From: Terriglobales bacterium
GTDB taxonomy: Bacteria > Acidobacteriota > Terriglobia > Terriglobales > Acidobacteriaceae
DNA: 7,978 bases
Direction: 5' to 3'
Assembly (NCBI GenBank): GCA_019241735.1
Contig: JAFAWN010000339.1
Location: 1 to 7,978 of the forward strand
Of this stretch, positions 4,272 through 7,978 are shown in pieces. The translations under genes were made by a program, and so were the position numbers. Each line of letters begins with the position of its first letter. The first letter of the stretch is position 1. The notes beneath the pieces were generated by a model, which had not been told where the DNA came from, did not search any database, and worked only from the letters and a program-made list of their open reading frames with translations.

Positions 4272-7200
4272 ATGTATGTAGAGCTTCATGCACGCTCCGC
4301 CTTCAGTTTTCTTGAAGGCGCATCGCTCCCTGAAAACCTGGCCGCAACTGCCGCGCACCTGGGGATGCCTGGAATGGCGCTGCTCGACGCCAATGGCGTC
4401 TATGGCTCGCCGCGTTTTCATATGGCGGCGAAAAAAGCGGGCATTAAAGCGCATATTGGAGCAGAAGTCACCTGCGAGTTTGGCACTGATTCAGTTTCTT
4501 CCCGAGCAGCCGTTGGAGGAAATCCAAAACTTTTCCGGCTTCCGTTGCTGGCTTGCTCCCGCGTGGGCTATCAGAACTTGTGCCGGCTGATCACGAAAAT
4601 GAAACTGCGCGCCAAAAAAGGCGAAGGGTCGGTTCATGAAGATGAAATTGAGGAACACTCGGCTGGGCTTATCTGCTTAACCGGCGATGAAACTGGGCCG
4701 CTGGCGGTGGCTGTAGACCAAGGCGGAGTGAAGCAGGGGCGCAGCGCTATCCAGCGGCTGGCGGAAATATTTGGACATAACAATATTTATGTGGAGTTGC
4801 AGCGCCATTTTCACCGCGAACAGGAAGAGCGCAACCGGGTTGCCATTGAAATTGCCCGCTCACTGCAACTTCCACTCCTGGCCACAAATGGCGTGCATTA
4901 TGCGACCACAGGTGAGCGGGAAGTTTGCGATGTCTTCACCGCCCTCCGCCATCATTTGACCCTGGCCACTGCCGGACGTCTGCTGGCGAGAAATTCCGAA
5001 CGTTATCTGAAATCCGCGGAGCGGATGCTGGAATTATTCGCAGACCTGCCGGAAGCGATTGCAAATACGCAAGAGCTGTCATCGCGCCTGGAATTTTCGC
5101 TGAGCGATCTGGGATATGAGTTCCCGAAATATCCTGTCCCTGATGGTGAAACCATGCAGTCATTTTTACGGGAGCGCGCGTGGGAAGGTTTTCAGCATCG
5201 CTACGGCCGCAGCAGCGAAGATTTGCAAAAGCGCGCCCGCCGCCAGATGGAGCGGGAGCTGGCATTGATTGGCAAGCTAGATCTGGCGGGATATTTCCTC
5301 ATCGTCTGGGACCTGGTGCAGTTCTGCCGGCAGCAAAACATTCTGGTGCAGGGGCGGGGATCAGCCGCCAACAGCGCGGCGTGCTATTCGCTGGGCATCA
5401 CCGCCGTGGATCCGGTGGGCATGGAGCTTCTGTTTGAGCGCTTTCTTTCCGAAGGGCGCGGCGAGTGGCCGGACATTGATCTCGATCTCCCAAGCGGCGA
5501 TCAGCGCGAACGCGTTATCCAATATTTATATAAGCGCTACGGAGAGCGGGGCGCGGCCATGACGGCGAATGTCATCATGTACCGCAGCCGCATGGCGTCC
5601 CGTGAAATGGGCAAGGCCCTGGGGTTTGATCCGGAAACACTCGACAAAGTTTCCGCCGCAGTTTCTCACTGGGAATATCGCGATGAGAATGATACTTTCG
5701 ACCGCCGCTTCGAGGCTGCGGGCCTAGATTTAAATCATCCCCGGCTGCGCAAGTATTTTGAGCTCTGTGTTGCGGTGCAGGACCTGCCTCGCCATCTGGG
5801 GCAACATTCCGGCGGGATGGTGATTTGCCAGGGCGCGCTGGATTCAGTAGTGCCGCTGGAACCTGCCTCCATGCCGGGCCGCGTAGTGGTGCAATGGGAC
5901 AAAGAGGATTGCAACGACCTGGGAATTATCAAAGTAGATTTGCTGGGACTGGGCATGCTGGCGGCGCTCGAAGAATCTCTGCAACTGATTCGCAACCATT
6001 ACGCCGAAGAAGTGGACCTGGCCCATCTGCCGCCGGATGACGAGGCAGTGTATTCCACGCTGCGCAAGGCGGATACGGTGGGCATGTTCCAGGTGGAGAG
6101 CCGGGCGCAGATGGCATGCCTGCCGCGATTGCAGCCAAAACATTTCTACGATGTGGTAGTGCAGGTGGCGATTATCCGGCCGGGACCGATCGTGGGGCAG
6201 ATGGTGAACCCTTATCTGCAGCGACGTCAGGGGCGCGAGCCTGTGACCTACCCTCATAGTTCGCTGGAGCCGGTGCTGGCGCGCACTCTGGGGGTGCCGC
6301 TTTTTCAGGAACAACTGCTGCGTATGGCAATGATCGCTGCCGGGTTCAGCGGAGGCGAGGCGGAAGAATTGCGGCGTGCCATGGGATTCAAGCGGTCGCG
6401 TGCGCGCATGGTGGAAATCGAGGCCAAACTCCGGGCGGGTATGACGCGCAATGGAATTTCACAGGAGGCGCAGGAACAGATAGTTCTTTCCATAACGTCA
6501 TTCGCGCTTTATGGGTTTCCCGAGTCGCACGCTGCGAGTTTTGCGCTGATTGCATACGCCAGCGCCTTTTTAAAATGCCATTATCTGGCGGCCTTTACTG
6601 CGGCGCTCTTAAATAATCAGCCGATGGGCTTTTACCGTCCCCCCACTATTGTGCAGGATGCGCAGCGCCACGGGTTGAAGATTCTGCCTATCGATGTCCA
6701 GAGCTCGGAGTGGAAATGTACGGTGGTTACCAGGGACGGTTTTGATCAAGCAATCCGGATCGGTTTATCGTATGTTCGCGGTTTACGCGAGCCGGCAGCG
6801 GTGGCGCTCATTCGGCAGCGCGAAGCATCCCAGTTTATTTCTATTGCTGATCTGGCCAGGCGCGTCCCGGAGTTGCGAAGAGATGAGTTGAACACTTTGG
6901 CAGAGATTGGAGCGCTCAATAAAATTGGCAAGAACGATGGAACCCAATTCCACCGTCGTGATGCTCTGTGGCAGGTAGAACGCGCGGTCCGGCATCCCGG
7001 GCCCTTATTGGAAGATCTGCCGGAATATGATTTCGAATCTCCTCTGCGGCGCATGAACCATGAAGAGCGGCTGGTGGCTGACTTTCGCGGTACCGGAATG
7101 ACAGTAGGGCCACATCCCATGGCGTATCACCGCGACAGAATGGAAATTATAGGGGTACATAAAGCAAGCGACCTTGAGCAAATCCCGAATGGCCAATATC

Positions 7201-7469
7201 TGCGTATAGGCGGCTGCGTGATCGCGCGCCAGCGGCCGGGGACTGCGAAAGGTTTTGTTTTTTTAAGCCTCGAAGACGAGACAGGGGTGGCCAATGCGAT
7301 CGTAAATCCGGATTTATTCCAAAAAAACCGCCTGCTGTTGACGTCCGCGCAATTTCTTATGGTAGAAGGGGTTCTCCAAAATCAGGACAATGTTATTTCC
7401 GTGAAAGCGCATCAGGTGCATGTCTTGCCAATTACCCAGGCGAAAACCAGTTCCCATGATTTTCATTGA
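4272..7469 (+). CDS. dnaE2: DnaE2, error-prone C-family DNA polymerase III alpha subunit
   Basis: 1065 residues, full length for DnaE2. It is the catalytic subunit of mutagenic translesion synthesis, extending primers across damaged template with ImuB and ImuA. Residues 1 to about 270 form the PHP domain. It begins YVELHARSAFSFLEGAS, with Arg8 in place of the second His of HxH and DANG in place of the usual D-H, so metal-dependent exonuclease activity is unlikely. The polymerase core has GRGSAANS (361-368), the catalytic pair Asp401/Asp403 in PDIDLDL, and Asp556 in KVDLLGLGML. The highly conserved FQVESRAQM is at 606-614 and RPGPIVGQMVNPY at 636-648. Helix-hairpin-helix repeats occupy about 836-886 and an OB fold about 976-1053. 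It ends SHDFH, close to the usual DnaE2 terminus. I see no clamp-binding Q-x-x-L/M-F motif near the C-terminus, which fits reliance on ImuB. GGGAG at 4256-4260 is 11 bases before the ATG, and the gene is probably co-transcribed with imuB. No strong terminator hairpin is visible after the stop. Confidence 0.96.
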   Translation: MYVELHARSAFSFLEGASLPENLAATAAHLGMPGMALLDANGVYGSPRFHMAAKKAGIKAHIGAEVTCEFGTDSVSSRAAVGGNPKLFRLPLLACSRVGYQNLCRLITKMKLRAKKGEGSVHEDEIEEHSAGLICLTGDETGPLAVAVDQGGVKQGRSAIQRLAEIFGHNNIYVELQRHFHREQEERNRVAIEIARSLQLPLLATNGVHYATTGEREVCDVFTALRHHLTLATAGRLLARNSERYLKSAERMLELFADLPEAIANTQELSSRLEFSLSDLGYEFPKYPVPDGETMQSFLRERAWEGFQHRYGRSSEDLQKRARRQMERELALIGKLDLAGYFLIVWDLVQFCRQQNILVQGRGSAANSAACYSLGITAVDPVGMELLFERFLSEGRGEWPDIDLDLPSGDQRERVIQYLYKRYGERGAAMTANVIMYRSRMASREMGKALGFDPETLDKVSAAVSHWEYRDENDTFDRRFEAAGLDLNHPRLRKYFELCVAVQDLPRHLGQHSGGMVICQGALDSVVPLEPASMPGRVVVQWDKEDCNDLGIIKVDLLGLGMLAALEESLQLIRNHYAEEVDLAHLPPDDEAVYSTLRKADTVGMFQVESRAQMACLPRLQPKHFYDVVVQVAIIRPGPIVGQMVNPYLQRRQGREPVTYPHSSLEPVLARTLGVPLFQEQLLRMAMIAAGFSGGEAEELRRAMGFKRSRARMVEIEAKLRAGMTRNGISQEAQEQIVLSITSFALYGFPESHAASFALIAYASAFLKCHYLAAFTAALLNNQPMGFYRPPTIVQDAQRHGLKILPIDVQSSEWKCTVVTRDGFDQAIRIGLSYVRGLREPAAVALIRQREASQFISIADLARRVPELRRDELNTLAEIGALNKIGKNDGTQFHRRDALWQVERAVRHPGPLLEDLPEYDFESPLRRMNHEERLVADFRGTGMTVGPHPMAYHRDRMEIIGVHKASDLEQIPNGQYLRIGGCVIARQRPGTAKGFVFLSLEDETGVANAIVNPDLFQKNRLLLTSAQFLMVEGVLQNQDNVISVKAHQVHVLPITQAKTSSHDFH

Positions 7470-7605
7470 GCTTTCGAGCGGCGGCAGGCCGGCGGCAGAC
7501 ATCCACCATCGATCGGGTTTATGATTATGAATCTTCCGGTGGAGAATCCGGCTTTCTGACCGCCGGCGCCTTCATGAATATTGAGTCCTGAGCTTGATAA
7601 TTCGC

Positions 7606-7611
7606 AAGGAG
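7606..7611 (+). promoter_or_regulatory. Ribosome-binding site fixing the DUF2934 start
   Basis: AAGGAG lies nine bases before ATG 7621. It decides for that start over an in-frame TTG at 7594, which would place this site inside the coding sequence. Confidence 0.7.
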
Positions 7612-7620
7612 TATTCGAAC

Positions 7621-7890
7621 ATGGCGAAAACAAAAACCGCCCGAATCGTTGATACCAGTAACAAACAGATCATCACCATGCCGCCGGTGGCAGGGATCGA
7701 TGACGTCAATAGTGCGCCACTAGCGAAGCCCAGCGCCAGCGCGTCGCCCATTAATTTGCAGGCAGAAATCAGCCGCCGGGCTTATGAGATTTACGAACAG
7801 CGGGGCGGGGAACCAGGCCACGAACGCGAAGATTGGCTGCGGGCTGAGCGTGAAATACTGGCCCGTTACAATCAGCAACAAAGAGCCTGA
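7621..7890 (+). CDS. Small DUF2934 domain protein
   Basis: 89 residues. The N-terminal half (1-50) is a low-complexity linker rich in Lys, Ala, Pro and Ser with no signal peptide or membrane segment. The C-terminal half carries the DUF2934 signature: I-S-R-R-A-Y-E-I-Y-E-Q-R-G at about 55-67, then G-H-E-R-E-D-W-L-R-A-E-R-E-I. This is the usual R-A-Y-x-x-Y-x-x-R-G...D-W-x-x-A-E pattern and reads as a helix-turn-helix pair of amphipathic helices. The family's function is unknown. It occurs as many small paralogues in acidobacteria and some proteobacteria. It lies 151 bases after dnaE2 on the same strand, with its own good ribosome-binding site. A functional tie to the mutasome is possible but not shown. 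The start is fixed by AAGGAG at 7606-7611. Confidence 0.85.
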   Translation: MAKTKTARIVDTSNKQIITMPPVAGIDDVNSAPLAKPSASASPINLQAEISRRAYEIYEQRGGEPGHEREDWLRAEREILARYNQQQRA

Positions 7891-7930
7891 CAAGAGTTCT
7901 GAGATTGTCGAGTGGGCAACTCCCCAGGCT

Positions 7931-7952
7931 CCTTTGTCCATCCAGTCAAAGG
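7931..7952. repeat. Small inverted repeat downstream of the DUF2934 gene
   Basis: CCTTTG (7931-7936) and CAAAGG (7947-7952) form a perfect six-base stem with a ten-base loop, 41 bases after the stop codon. No T-tract follows, so it is at best a weak terminator or transcript-end hairpin. Confidence 0.3.
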
Positions 7953-7978
7953 CGTCGCAAATACCGGTTTCGCAAGCG

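Noticed and set aside
5844..6314. Minus-strand open frame of 156 codons opposite dnaE2
   Set aside because: It is rich in His, Arg and Gln with no recognisable motif, and antisense to the conserved polymerase core.
7480..7498. GGCGGCAG direct repeat after dnaE2
   Set aside because: Two eight-base copies in GC-rich intergenic sequence are expected by chance.
1..7978. CRISPR array, insertion sequence, prophage or attachment site
   Set aside because: I saw no spacer-repeat pattern, transposase motif, terminal inverted repeats or tRNA-flanking duplication. The tRNA is intact and its neighbours look chromosomal.

Overview
The window carries a complete imuA-imuB-dnaE2 mutasome cassette (damage-inducible error-prone DNA synthesis) on the + strand. 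A divergent minus-strand block lies to its left: tRNA-Glu, a secreted Sel1-repeat protein, and the first codons of a probable aldo/keto reductase. A small DUF2934 protein follows the cassette on the right. The organism is most likely an acidobacterium. The reasons are an acidobacterial-style ImuA (RecA-like, Walker A with Arg in place of Lys), a DUF2934 protein of the kind abundant in Acidobacteriota, moderately high GC, and codon use fairly even across the window. This assignment is inference from protein character; no database was searched.

Layout. 1-29 (minus): start of a probable aldo/keto reductase, cut by the window edge. 1-856 (minus): secreted protein with four Sel1-like repeats, open to the window edge and overlapping the reductase start. 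857-1061: no recognisable gene. 1062-1136 (minus): tRNA-Glu(CTC) with encoded CCA and a plausible promoter at 1173-1202. 1203-1591: a roughly 390-base leader with no convincing gene, holding a short repeated motif and an imperfect palindrome that could be the cassette's promoter/operator. 1592-2458: imuA, whose expected C-terminus lies in the -1 frame and ends at 2553. 2601-2659: four copies of a 15-bp tandem repeat abutting the imuB start. 2660-4249: imuB. 4272-7469: dnaE2. 7621-7890: DUF2934 protein.

How the genes work together. In this family ImuB is a Y-family-like adaptor that binds the sliding clamp, here through a QSGLF motif. It recruits the C-family polymerase DnaE2, which performs the mutagenic bypass, and ImuA is the RecA-like accessory partner. 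The three genes are co-directional, with imuB and dnaE2 only 22 bases apart, so co-transcription is expected.

The cassette type is known. The points most worth a second look are the imuA frameshift, the 15-bp repeat array in front of imuB (which lacks a visible Shine-Dalgarno), and the unusual overlap at the left edge. I did not find evidence for a wholly new system.
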